The notes beneath the pieces were generated by a model. It did no database searches and had not been told where the DNA came from. It saw only the letters and a program-made list of their open reading frames with translations. This document shows, one piece after another, positions 33,506-42,451 of a stretch of DNA of 64,000 bases (positions are counted from its first letter, which is position 1; each line of letters starts with the position of its first letter). Source of the stretch: Defluviitaleaceae bacterium (GTDB taxonomy: Bacteria; Bacillota; Clostridia; Lachnospirales; WRAX01); the NCBI GenBank assembly GCA_009779935.1, contig WRAX01000002.1, positions 1 through 64,000 on the forward strand, read 5' to 3'. Position numbers and translations under genes: made by a program.

Positions 33506-34557
33506 TGAGCAAGGTTTTGATGAAAGGTAACGAGGCTATTTGCGATGCGGCAATACGTGCCGGTTGCAAGGCGTTTTTTGGCTATCCCATAACGCCGCAA
33601 AACGAAGTGCCCGAGTATATGACGAAAAAATTGCCCGAGGCGGGCGGTGTTTTTGTGCAAGCGGAAAGCGAAACATCCGCCATCAACATGGTGTATGGGG
33701 CAGCGGCGGCAGGCATTAGGGTGATGACCAGTTCCAGCTCGCCGGGTATTGCGCTAAAACAGGAGGGCATCTCCTATCTTGTGGGGGCGGATTTGCCTTG
33801 CGTTATTGTGTCCGTATCCCGTGCGGGCCCCGGGCTTGGCGGTATTTTGCCGGCTCAGTCCGACTATTTCCAGGCTACCCGTGGCGGCGGCAATGGGGAC
33901 TATTATTTGCCTGTTTATGCCCCATTCAGCATACAAGAGGCCATGGACTTGGTTTTTAAGGCCTTTGATGTGGCGGATGAATACCGCACACCCGTAATGG
34001 TGCTGTTTGATGGTATGCTTGGACAAATGATGGAGCCTTGCACCCCCGTGGACAAAAAGCCCGGCAATTTTGATAAAAAATGGGCGGCAAACGGCAATTC
34101 GGATGGCCGTGCGCCCAATGCAGTATCATCTCTTAGCCTAAAAGGCGAAGTTTTAGAGCAGATGAACCTGCGCCGTTTTAAGACCTACGATGATATTAAA
34201 GCAAAAGAAACTATGGTGGACAACCGTGTGACAGATGGGGACGAGGTGGCAATTGTTGCTTACGGCACGCCTGCCCGCATCGTCCTAAATGCCATTGAAA
34301 TTTTGAAGGAGCAAGGGATTAAAGCAGGCCTTGTGCGCCCGATTACCCTATGGCCCTTCCCCTATGCGGATTTTGCAAACCTGCCCGCCAGTGTTAAAAA
34401 TGTGGTGGTTTGTGAGCTATCCATGGGGCAAATGGTGGAGGATGTGCGCCTTGGCGTAAACGGCAAACTTCCTGTGCACTTCTACGGGCGCACAGGCGGC
34501 ATGATTTTTGAGCCGGAGGAGATTGCGGAGCAAATTAAGAAGATTATCGGTAAGTAA
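33502..34557 (+). CDS. vorB: 3-methyl-2-oxobutanoate:ferredoxin oxidoreductase subunit VorB
   Basis: The product is 351 residues. The opening KVLMKGNEAICDAAIRAGCKAFFGYPITPQNEVPEYM is the VorB/KorA signature. SSSSPGIALKQEGISYLVGADLPCVIV and LPAQSDYFQATRGGGNGDY follow, typical of the pyrimidine-binding domain of 2-oxoacid ferredoxin oxidoreductases. With the gamma, delta and TPP subunits it should oxidise branched 2-oxoacids to acyl-CoA, CO2 and reduced ferredoxin. 2-oxoglutarate is a possible alternative substrate, but leucine dehydrogenase and ptb-buk upstream favour branched-chain acids. The next complex subunit is displaced by about 700 bases of decayed sequence. Confidence 0.9.
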   Translation: MMSKVLMKGNEAICDAAIRAGCKAFFGYPITPQNEVPEYMTKKLPEAGGVFVQAESETSAINMVYGAAAAGIRVMTSSSSPGIALKQEGISYLVGADLPCVIVSVSRAGPGLGGILPAQSDYFQATRGGGNGDYYLPVYAPFSIQEAMDLVFKAFDVADEYRTPVMVLFDGMLGQMMEPCTPVDKKPGNFDKKWAANGNSDGRAPNAVSSLSLKGEVLEQMNLRRFKTYDDIKAKETMVDNRVTDGDEVAIVAYGTPARIVLNAIEILKEQGIKAGLVRPITLWPFPYADFANLPASVKNVVVCELSMGQMVEDVRLGVNGKLPVHFYGRTGGMIFEPEEIAEQIKKIIGK

Positions 34558-34616
34558 TTCGGAGGGCGGGTAATAGCTATAATTGAGGAGTGTTTTAAGG
34601 AAGCCGAAGAACGCTT

Positions 34617-35051
34617 GTGCGCATACAACTGATCGAACCAAACCAGTGTCCAGTTTGCAAGAAAGCTATAAAACCACATTTTATTGCTGGGCTTGCAAAC
34701 CCTTATGCACAAAAAGCGTATGCACTTTTTGAGTATAGAGCCTGCTTTGATGGTTTCATAAAAACGATGCCGATTAGCAAATCCAGAGAAAGATAAGGCG
34801 AACTCCAAGAGGTTAAGGAAGCGATAAAAAGCAAGTCCTTAGCCCACTGCATCAGTAATGATGTCAGTAATGATAATATTAAGCTTGTAGCAACAAGGGC
34901 ATCTTGGATTGGCAATGATGAAACCCATTATGTGCGAAAACGCGAAGATAAGGATATAACAGATTTGAAAAGGCTTGTAAACCTGACAGTGCGCTGGATC
35001 GAAAATGAATGCGAGACCCTTGAAGCACAAGAAATACCCTATAAAAAGTAA
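34617..35051 (+). pseudogene. Decayed DUF4145-like protein gene inside the VOR operon
   Basis: One frame reads MRIQLIEPNQCPVCKKAIKP (GTG at 34617) with a CxxC pair and KAYALFEYRACFDGF. It is then interrupted by an in-frame TAA near 34797 and continues in the same frame through KLVATRASWIGNDETHY and DITDLKRLVNLTVRWIENE to the stop at 35049-35051. The order of a zinc-type N-terminus, GND.TH and a helical WIE end resembles DUF4145 proteins, which are often found near mobile or defence genes. There is no good ribosome binding site. It separates vorB from its TPP subunit gene. Confidence 0.6.
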
Positions 35052-35071
35052 GTGGCTATCCAAAATAGTAT

Positions 35072-35239
35072 GGTGAGGCAACAAAACCCATAACCTTAAA
35101 AGAGCAAAGCAAGGAGATGCTGGATGAAGAGTTTTGTTTGGCATTATGCAATCGCAACCCCGCTTTTAACGAAAATGATTTCACGCCTATCGAAATTCTC
35201 ACCGAAAAATGGGGCATCAATTTAGGTTATAAGGATTAG
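35072..35239 (+). pseudogene. Second gene remnant inside the VOR operon
   Basis: After an in-frame TAG the frame encodes YGEATKPITLKEQSKEMLDEE and LCNRNPAFNENDFTPIEIL, ending at TAG 35237-35239. It looks coding but has no start codon before the internal ATG. No family is recognised. With the preceding DUF4145-like remnant it fills the gap between vorB and the TPP subunit gene. Confidence 0.4.
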
Positions 35240-35292
35240 GCTTCACAAATCTGTAATTTAGGAAATATTTACAAGTGAAAGGACGGAATTTA

Positions 35293-36039
35293 ATGGCAAA
35301 AGTTGTATATGAAAAAACCCGTGGACTGACGGAAAATCCCCTGTCCTATTGCCCGGGTTGTACCCACGGCATCATCCACAAGTTGATTGGCGAGGTATTA
35401 GTGGAGCTTAATGTGTTGGAGCGCACAATTGCCATTGCACCTGTGGGTTGCTCGGTTTTAGCTTATAATTATTTTAATTGTGACGGGGTGCAGGCGGGGC
35501 ATGGGCGTGCGCCGGCGGTTGCCACGGGCATAAAGCGCACCAACCCTGATAAAATTGTATTTACCTATCAAGGGGATGGGGATTTGGCGGCAATTGGCAC
35601 GGCAGAAATTGTACATGCCGCCCACCGTGGCGAAAATATAACCGTGTTTTTTGTCAACAATGCTATTTACGGTATGACAGGGGGACAAATGGCACCCACC
35701 ACCCTAATTGATATGAAAACATCCACCAGCCCCGCAGGTAGGCAGCTGGATGGTGCCGGCATGCCCATTTTGGTAAGCGAAATGCTGTCCCAAATACCCT
35801 CGGTTACGTATATTGAGAGGGTTGCCACCCACGATATTGCTAATTTAGACAAGACCAAAAGGGCGATACGCAAGGCATTGCAAAACCAAATGGATGGCAA
35901 GGGTTTTTCCATGGTGGAAATACTTGGCACATGCCCCATTGGCTGGGCAAAAACCCCCGCCGATGCCATGGATTTTGTTAAAGAAAAGATGATTCCCTAT
36001 TACCCGCTGGGCGTGTACGCAGATAAGGGGGCGAGATAA
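35293..36039 (+). CDS. 2-oxoacid:ferredoxin oxidoreductase TPP-binding (beta) subunit
   Basis: The product is 248 residues from ATG 35293, with AAAGGACGG upstream; a GTG at 35275 is the alternative. Hallmarks are the N-terminal CPGCTHGIIHKL, then PVGCSVLAYNYFNCD, the TPP/Mg motif region QGDGDLAAIGTAEIVHAA with VNNAIYGMTGGQMAPTT, and ILGTCPIGWAKTP. It binds thiamine diphosphate and catalyses decarboxylation together with the VorB subunit. It overlaps the following gamma subunit gene by one base (TAATG). The remnant-filled gap upstream may weaken its coupling to vorB. Confidence 0.92.
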   Translation: MAKVVYEKTRGLTENPLSYCPGCTHGIIHKLIGEVLVELNVLERTIAIAPVGCSVLAYNYFNCDGVQAGHGRAPAVATGIKRTNPDKIVFTYQGDGDLAAIGTAEIVHAAHRGENITVFFVNNAIYGMTGGQMAPTTLIDMKTSTSPAGRQLDGAGMPILVSEMLSQIPSVTYIERVATHDIANLDKTKRAIRKALQNQMDGKGFSMVEILGTCPIGWAKTPADAMDFVKEKMIPYYPLGVYADKGAR

Positions 36040-36578
36040 TGGGTACCACAAAGATTATATTTTCGGGCTTTGGCGGACAGGGCGTGCTTACCCTTGGGCA
36101 AGTTGTGGCGGATATTGCCCTAAACCAAGGCAAAGAAGTTACGTGGATGCCATCCTATGGCGCAGAAATGCGCGGGGGAACGGCAAACTGCTCCGTTATT
36201 ATATCCGACAAGGTTATCGGCAGCCCCATAATCCTCAGCAATATTGATATTCTGTGCGCTATGAACCAACCATCCGTTGACAAGTTTTTGGACAAGACAA
36301 GGGCAGGGGCTAAGGTATTTATCAACTCCTCCATCGTAACCGACACTGTGGTTAAGGATGATGCGGAAATTATTGCAATTGATGCTACCAATATTGCTGT
36401 AAAAGCAGGCAATGCCCGCACCGCTAATATGGTGATGATGGCTGGCTTTTTGGCGCAAACAGGTCTGTTTACAATTGATGAATTGGAAGCTGCTCTGTCC
36501 CGCCGCTTTAAGGGTAAGGCGGAGCTTGTTGAGGTAAATATGAAAGCAATTAAAGAAGGGTTGCAAGCCCTTGCTTAG
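36039..36578 (+). CDS. 2-oxoacid:ferredoxin oxidoreductase gamma subunit
   Basis: The product is 179 residues. The N-terminal IIFSGFGGQGVLTLGQVVAD is the diagnostic nucleotide-binding loop of the gamma domain, followed by PSYGAEMRGGTANCSVIIS. It completes a four-subunit VOR-type complex (delta at 33269, alpha at 33502, beta at 35293). Its start overlaps the beta stop, and recD2 follows 20 bases later. Confidence 0.92.
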   Translation: MGTTKIIFSGFGGQGVLTLGQVVADIALNQGKEVTWMPSYGAEMRGGTANCSVIISDKVIGSPIILSNIDILCAMNQPSVDKFLDKTRAGAKVFINSSIVTDTVVKDDAEIIAIDATNIAVKAGNARTANMVMMAGFLAQTGLFTIDELEAALSRRFKGKAELVEVNMKAIKEGLQALA

Positions 36579-36598
36579 TATGCTGTATCGGTGATGGT

Positions 36599-38854
36599 AT
36601 GGACAATTTTTTGCAATTAGAAGGAACCGTGGAGCGTGTAATTTTTGCCAGCGATGATGGTAATTACACGGTTTTTTCTATGCTTATGGAATTGGATGAT
36701 GGCGACATCGCCGGGGTTGTTTGCACAGCATCCAGCAGCGTTACAGAAGGGGATGATGTGCGGGCTTACGGCCAATTTACCATCCACCCTACATATGGCC
36801 AGCAGTTTAAGGCCGCCGCCGTGGAGCAATTGTTGCCCCAAACAGCCTCCGGCATGGAGGCTTATTTGGCTACCGGCAATATTAAAGGCATTGGTAAAAA
36901 GCGGGCAAAAACTATCGTGGAAACCTTTGGGGTTTCCACCTTTCAGGTGATTGAGGAAAACCCCGCCATGCTTGCCCAAATAAAGGGCATAACCTACGAA
37001 AAAGCCATGGAAATTGGCGCATCCTTTGCGGAAAAAGGTGCACAGCGTAACACAATTATGTATTTGCAGGCATTGGGGCTTACCCTAGGGCAATGCGAAA
37101 AGATTTACAAGCGGTATGAGGCAAGAGCTGTGGAAATTGTCAAAAACAACCCCTATGTGTTGGCAAGAGATGTTTTTGGCATTGGCTTTAAGATTGCCGA
37201 TGGCATTGCTGCCCGCATTGGCATCGCTACACATTCTCCCCACCGTATTTTTGCGGGCATTTGCCATGTGCTGATAGAGGGGTTAGGGGAAGGGCATGTG
37301 TGCCTGCCACGGGAATCCCTTATAGGTCGTGCAGTGGATCTTTTAGAGCTGGATATGAGTGAGGTGGAAAACCAGCTGTTGCAAATGCAGGTTGACGGTG
37401 ATATTAAGCAGGATAAGGTGGGGGATTTGACCCTCATTTACCTTGCGGCCTATTATCACGCCGAAACCTACATCGCAAGACGTTTACTGGAAATTAACCA
37501 AATTCCCACCGAATCCACTTTGGATATCCAAAAGGAAATTAAGTTGGTGGAAAAGCAAGAGGGCATAACCCTTGCACGCAAGCAAAAAGAAGCGGTGCAA
37601 GTGGCTATGAGGCACGGCGTAACAGTGGTTACAGGCGGGCCCGGTACAGGTAAAACAACAACTATCAAGACGATTATTGCCATGCTTGATAAGCTTGGCC
37701 AGCGGGTTGCCCTATGTGCCCCCACAGGCAGAGCAGCAAAGCGAATGAATGAGGCGACAGGCAAACCTGCCGCAACAATCCATCGCCTTTTGGGTATTTT
37801 CCAAGCGGAAAGCGAACACAACCTGCAAGGGGAAGTGGATGATGATATGAAAATCCAAGCGGACTGTATTATTATGGATGAGGCGAGTATGGTGTATTCC
37901 ATGTTGCTTTTTCGCCTGTTGAAAGCAATGGGTCAGCGCACAAGGTTAATTTTGGTGGGGGATGTAAACCAGCTACCCTCCGTAGGGCCCGGTAATGTGC
38001 TAAAAGATATAATTAACAGCGGCAAAATACCCACCGTTTATTTGGATGAGATTTTTAGGCAGGGGCAACAATCCGCTATTGTGATGAATGCCCACCGCAT
38101 TAACCGTGGCGAATACCCTATTATTAACGAACGCTACAACGATTTTTACTTTATCAAAGAATCCAGCATGAGCGGGGTGGTGGACATTGTTGCCGACCTA
38201 AACCAGCAACGCCTACCAGATTTTTTGGGCATTTCACCTTTTACGGACATGCAGGTGCTTTGTCCCCAACGCAAAACCCTTTGCGGCGTGGAAAACCTTA
38301 ATAAAGTGCTGCAAGAAAAGCTTAACCCGCCCCATCCCGATAAAACTGAAAAACAGGTTGGCTTTAACCTGTTTAGGGAAGGGGATAAGGTTATGCAAAT
38401 AAAAAACAACTACCAAACCCAGTGGCGGGTATTTGATGATTTTGATAATGTTTTGGAAGAGGGGCTTGGGGTTTTTAACGGCGATGAAGGCATGGTAAGC
38501 TTTATTGATAACCAAGAGCGTTTTATGCAGGTGGTATTTTGTGATGATAAGGTGGTAGACTATCCCTTTAAGCAGTTGGATGAGCTGGTTTTGGCCTATG
38601 CCATAACCATCCACAAATCCCAAGGTTCGGAATATGATGTGGTAATTTTGCCCCTGCATAGCGGCACGCCCCTGCTGTTTAACCGCAATTTATTATACAC
38701 GGCCATAACACGTGCTAAAAAGCTGGTGGTGATTGTGGGCATGGAAGGCACCCTGCACCGTATGGTGGACAATACACGGGAAAGCGTGCGCCATTCCGCT
38801 TTGCGCCATAGGATAGAGAGGTTTTATGACCAACTTTTTGCTGACAAAGAGTAG
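36599..38854 (+). CDS. recD2: RecD2-type DNA helicase
   Basis: The product is 751 residues. An OB-like N-terminal part (LEGTVERVIFASDDGNYTVF) is followed by helix-hairpin-helix repeats (GIGKKRAKTIVETFG). The superfamily 1B helicase core has Walker A GGPGTGKTTT from residue 346, DEASMVYSMLL and VGDVNQLPSVGPG, and the C-terminal motif AITIHKSQGSEYDVVILPL. RecD2 is the 5'-3' helicase of bacteria that lack RecBC partners and acts in DNA repair and mismatch tolerance. It starts 20 bases after the VOR gamma subunit gene and overlaps comF by 29 bases. Confidence 0.92.
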   Translation: MDNFLQLEGTVERVIFASDDGNYTVFSMLMELDDGDIAGVVCTASSSVTEGDDVRAYGQFTIHPTYGQQFKAAAVEQLLPQTASGMEAYLATGNIKGIGKKRAKTIVETFGVSTFQVIEENPAMLAQIKGITYEKAMEIGASFAEKGAQRNTIMYLQALGLTLGQCEKIYKRYEARAVEIVKNNPYVLARDVFGIGFKIADGIAARIGIATHSPHRIFAGICHVLIEGLGEGHVCLPRESLIGRAVDLLELDMSEVENQLLQMQVDGDIKQDKVGDLTLIYLAAYYHAETYIARRLLEINQIPTESTLDIQKEIKLVEKQEGITLARKQKEAVQVAMRHGVTVVTGGPGTGKTTTIKTIIAMLDKLGQRVALCAPTGRAAKRMNEATGKPAATIHRLLGIFQAESEHNLQGEVDDDMKIQADCIIMDEASMVYSMLLFRLLKAMGQRTRLILVGDVNQLPSVGPGNVLKDIINSGKIPTVYLDEIFRQGQQSAIVMNAHRINRGEYPIINERYNDFYFIKESSMSGVVDIVADLNQQRLPDFLGISPFTDMQVLCPQRKTLCGVENLNKVLQEKLNPPHPDKTEKQVGFNLFREGDKVMQIKNNYQTQWRVFDDFDNVLEEGLGVFNGDEGMVSFIDNQERFMQVVFCDDKVVDYPFKQLDELVLAYAITIHKSQGSEYDVVILPLHSGTPLLFNRNLLYTAITRAKKLVVIVGMEGTLHRMVDNTRESVRHSALRHRIERFYDQLFADKE

Positions 38855-39479
38855 GGCAGGGCGGTTTGCGAATCTACTATACACTACAATATATCCCAGT
38901 AAATGCCTATTTTGTCGCCGTGTGCTGGATGGGGCGGAACTTTATTGCAGCAACTGCCAAGCAACTACGGCGGATATGGAGCATTATACGGAGCATGTGG
39001 GCTGGCTATATGCACCCTTTGCCTATGAAAGTGAAGTTGCGGGGGTTGTGCATCGCTTTAAGTATGGCGGGGCAAGGGCTTTGGCAAAGCCCATGGCGCA
39101 GGCAATTTGCACCCATTTTCCTGATATTTACGGTGATTTTCTTGTGCCGGTACCCCTGCACCCCAACCGTCTGCGCCAAAGGGGTTTTAACCAAGCGGCA
39201 CATTTGGCGATGGAACTTAGCGAAATACTTAATTTGCCGGTTTTTGACGGGCTGGAAAGGCTAAGGGAAACTGCCAAGCAATTTGACCTTGCAAGGGAGC
39301 AACGCATGACCAACTTAGCGGGCGCAATGGGCATAAAAACAGGTTTTGATGTAGCAGAAAAGCATATATTGCTGGTGGATGATATTTTTACCACAGGCGC
39401 AACCGCAAATGACTGTGCCCGTGCCTTGTTGGAAGCCGGCGCAAAGCAAGTGGATATGATAGCCTTTGCCCGTGCGTGA
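38826..39479 (+). CDS. comF: ComF-family phosphoribosyltransferase-like protein
   Basis: The product is 217 residues. The start overlaps the recD2 end, with GATAGAGAGG before the ATG. The N-terminal zinc site is CLFCRRVLDGAELYCSNC, and the C-terminal PRTase loop is ILLVDDIFTTGATANDCA. VPLHPNRLRQRGFNQA lies between them, as in ComFC. In competent bacteria ComFC takes part in processing incoming single-stranded DNA. No other competence genes are in this window. It converges on topB with a 25-base gap and no obvious terminator. Confidence 0.9.
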   Translation: MTNFLLTKSRAGRFANLLYTTIYPSKCLFCRRVLDGAELYCSNCQATTADMEHYTEHVGWLYAPFAYESEVAGVVHRFKYGGARALAKPMAQAICTHFPDIYGDFLVPVPLHPNRLRQRGFNQAAHLAMELSEILNLPVFDGLERLRETAKQFDLAREQRMTNLAGAMGIKTGFDVAEKHILLVDDIFTTGATANDCARALLEAGAKQVDMIAFARA

Positions 39480-39504
39480 TGAACAGATTATAAACCCAAG
39501 GGCA

Positions 39505-41628
39505 TCAGGATTTGATGATGTTTACATTTACAAACCGCAGAACCGACAGAGACTCAACATCAATTATCATTTGGGCTGTGGCATTTTCTCTTGTATCGGG
39601 CATGGTTATTTGGATTGTGGGGGTTTCACCTTTCAACATGCTTGCCACATCTGCGGGGGTTAGGATGTAGCCGTAACGAGCCGTTTCGCTTTTCCATATG
39701 GTTATTTTGCAACCCTCCCGCCATTTGGCGCAGTAAAAGGATTTGCTGTTTTCCAGCACATCGCCGCCGCATTTGGGGCACTTTCCTAAACCGCCTTTCC
39801 TTTTGGCGGTTTTTTTGCCCCTGCGCTCTTCTGCTGGGAAAACCACATCTTTGGGATTATTACTTGCATCCGCCACTAAATAGCGCACAAATTTTTCGAT
39901 GCTGCCCTTAAAGCGGTCGGGTTGCATTTTGCCTTGATGGATGCTGTTTAAGCCTTTTTCCCACCGACCTGTGGTTTCGGCGGATGTGATTTCTGTTGGA
40001 AGGATTTGGATTAGCAACTTTGCCTTGTCTGTGGGTGCCAATGCCTTGCCTTTTCGGATTATATAGCCCACTGCCAACAACCTTTCGATAATGGCGGCAC
40101 GGGTGGCGGCTGTACCAAGACCGCTGCCCTTCATTTGGGCGGCAATTTCTTCATCATCTACCAATTTGCCGGCATTTTCCATGGCGGATAACAAGGTGGC
40201 TTCTGTATAGGGTTTAGGTGGCTGTGTTTTCTTAGCTTTTACGGCAATTTTTAAGGTTTGCGCCGCCTCTCCTTCGGTTATGGGCGGCAGGGTTGGCTCA
40301 TCCGCTTTTTCGTTGCCATAGAGCTGTTTCCAGCCCAATTCTAAAACCACGGCCCCTTTTGATGCGAAGGTTTCGCCGGCCACTTCCGTCACAACCTCTG
40401 TCACATCCTGCACATGGGCGGGGTAAAATGCCGCCAAAAAGCGGCGCACAATAAGGTCATACAACTTGGCTTCGTCACTTGTAAGTGTGCCTGCCCGCTT
40501 GTGGGTGGGGATTATTGCGTGATGGTCCGTCACCTTGGCGGCATCCACAATGCGCTTGGTAATGGGCAGCTTTGGTAGTGACTGGATGTATCCGGCATAA
40601 TCCCCATATTCAGCAGACCCAACCAGTGCAGTGATTATGGGTGGTAATTTGATGTCGGGCGGTAGATGGCGGCTGTCTGTTCTTGGATAGGTTATTAGTT
40701 TACGTTTTTCATATAAATCTTGCGCAATGGACAGGGTTTTGGCGGCGGAGAAATTGTAGCGGCGGTTGGCTTCCCTTTGCAGGTCGGGCAGGTCGTGTAA
40801 TAGTGGTGGGGATAGGTGCTTGGTGTGTGCCGCTACGGACTTAATGTGCCCGGTTTTGCCTTTTACTTTTGCGGCAATTTCTGCGGCTTTGCCTTTGCTG
40901 TCCAGCCACCCGTCTTTAATATCGTCATTAAACCATTTGCCCAAATATTGCCCATGCTGCACTGCAAAATCCGCATGTATTTCCCAATAATCTTTGGGGA
41001 TAAAATTATCAATTTCTGCTTGTCGTGTTACAATCATGGCAAGGGTTGGGGTTTGCACCCGCCCGATGGATAAATTACTGTTATTTGCGATGGAATAGGC
41101 ACGGCTGGCGTTTATGCCCACCAGCCAATCGGAATGGCTGCGGGCTAATGCGGAATGGTAAAGGTTGTCAAAGTCTGCTAATGGGCGTAAATTGGCAAAA
41201 CCTTCACGTATCGCCTCATCTGTCATAGAAGAAATCCAAAGGCGGTGCACAGGCTTTTTGCAGCCTGCATGGTGGTAAATATAACGGAAAATAAGCTCCC
41301 CCTCCCGCCCGCTGTCCGTGGCGCAAATGATGGAGCTAACCTCCTTATCCTTCATCAGGCGTGTTAAAATGCGCAGTTGCCCCGCCGTTTTTTTGATGGG
41401 CTTGGTGCGGATTTGTTGCGGCAAAATGGGCAAGCTTACGGCCGTCCACTTTTTTAGGGTTGGGTCATAATCCTCGGGCTCGCAAAGGGTAAGTAAATGC
41501 CCAATTGCCCACGAAATTATGTAGCTACTACCGTAAATAAAGCCATCACCCTTAGATGTGGCTTTAAGCACCCGCCCAATGTCCCGCCCCACGGAGGGTT
41601 TTTCTGCAATTATCAAGGTTTTTGACAT
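39505..41628 (-). CDS. topB: DNA topoisomerase III
   Basis: The product is 707 residues. The TOPRIM start is TLIIAEKPSVGRDIGRVL with ATDSGREGELIFRYIY. The active-site Tyr lies in KLITYPRTDSRHLP. The C-terminus has a zinc-ribbon-like segment, CPKCGGDVLENSKSFYC with a further Cys in REGCKITIW. It is a type IA enzyme that decatenates DNA through single-strand passage. It is the last gene of a minus-strand run with an M32 peptidase and a membrane protein; its ATG is one base after the preceding stop. Confidence 0.93.
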   Translation of the reverse strand: MSKTLIIAEKPSVGRDIGRVLKATSKGDGFIYGSSYIISWAIGHLLTLCEPEDYDPTLKKWTAVSLPILPQQIRTKPIKKTAGQLRILTRLMKDKEVSSIICATDSGREGELIFRYIYHHAGCKKPVHRLWISSMTDEAIREGFANLRPLADFDNLYHSALARSHSDWLVGINASRAYSIANNSNLSIGRVQTPTLAMIVTRQAEIDNFIPKDYWEIHADFAVQHGQYLGKWFNDDIKDGWLDSKGKAAEIAAKVKGKTGHIKSVAAHTKHLSPPLLHDLPDLQREANRRYNFSAAKTLSIAQDLYEKRKLITYPRTDSRHLPPDIKLPPIITALVGSAEYGDYAGYIQSLPKLPITKRIVDAAKVTDHHAIIPTHKRAGTLTSDEAKLYDLIVRRFLAAFYPAHVQDVTEVVTEVAGETFASKGAVVLELGWKQLYGNEKADEPTLPPITEGEAAQTLKIAVKAKKTQPPKPYTEATLLSAMENAGKLVDDEEIAAQMKGSGLGTAATRAAIIERLLAVGYIIRKGKALAPTDKAKLLIQILPTEITSAETTGRWEKGLNSIHQGKMQPDRFKGSIEKFVRYLVADASNNPKDVVFPAEERRGKKTAKRKGGLGKCPKCGGDVLENSKSFYCAKWREGCKITIWKSETARYGYILTPADVASMLKGETPTIQITMPDTRENATAQMIIDVESLSVLRFVNVNIIKS

Positions 41629-41629
41629 G

Positions 41630-42451
41630 TTACTGCTGCTTGCCTATTATATCGAAAACGCCAAAAAGCAGGTCAACGTTAATAACATTTTGGATGCTGA
41701 TATTTATCGCCGCCCCATCCCTTCCCTTTTCGTTAATGGCGAAAAATGACATGGTACCGTCATCGGTGTTTATATTGGTAACATCCCCAATGGGCAGGCG
41801 AATATCGCCTTTGCGGTGTTTGTGGACTAAGGTGCCCCGCTCCAATACCAGCTCGTCCCCAAAGGGTATGGTAAGGTTTGGCAAGTTAGCTTTGGTGATG
41901 CCCTTTTCCTTTATCAACCAAGCGGTGTAAATTTCGGAAAGGTGGTCGCCGGCGGTATTTACCACACTAATGGCCGCCCCCGACCCTGCGGGGATTATGT
42001 TGATACTGCGAAGGCGATTGTTGCGCCTATGGGCATCCGCTGCACCACTTGCAACAGCAGATGCTACACCGGCCACAATTGCCCCTGCAATACCAAAGCC
42101 GCCGGGTACAATAAAAACACCGCCGCTACCGGGCACATCTTGTAAGCCCCTAATTTGGCTGAAATGCAAACTATGCTCCTTGCCCTTTGCTTTCACCATA
42201 ACACCCTGCTGATGTATGGCAACTTCCGCTTGCATGCGGGCGGTTACAAACCATAAAACGGCGGGCAAAGTCACAGCCATGCCAAGGGCTACAAAGCCCA
42301 TAATTGTATCTTCGGCATCAATGGGGTTTAACAGAAAATAAACCCCGCCAACCCCAAGCCCAACAAAAAGAACAACGGCCAAAACACGCAACCATATAAC
42401 CGAGCTTGCCTTGTTTTTATGCAAGGCAAGCCGGCTTCCGAAATCTAACAT
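41630..42451 (-). CDS. Membrane protein of unknown function
   Basis: The product is 273 residues. Two transmembrane helices occupy about 20-42 and 50-70. They are followed by a beta-rich region (VAIHQQGVMVKAKGKEHSLHF), a Gly/Ala-rich hydrophobic stretch (PGGFGIAGAIVAGVASAVAS) that may form another membrane or hairpin segment, and a second beta-rich part with ISIQNVINVDLLFGVFDI. The alternating pattern around the hydrophobic core could be a PH-like domain, but I cannot assign a family. It shares TAATG overlaps or near contacts with both neighbours (M32 peptidase and topB). Confidence 0.6.
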   Translation of the reverse strand: MLDFGSRLALHKNKASSVIWLRVLAVVLFVGLGVGGVYFLLNPIDAEDTIMGFVALGMAVTLPAVLWFVTARMQAEVAIHQQGVMVKAKGKEHSLHFSQIRGLQDVPGSGGVFIVPGGFGIAGAIVAGVASAVASGAADAHRRNNRLRSINIIPAGSGAAISVVNTAGDHLSEIYTAWLIKEKGITKANLPNLTIPFGDELVLERGTLVHKHRKGDIRLPIGDVTNINTDDGTMSFFAINEKGRDGAAINISIQNVINVDLLFGVFDIIGKQQ

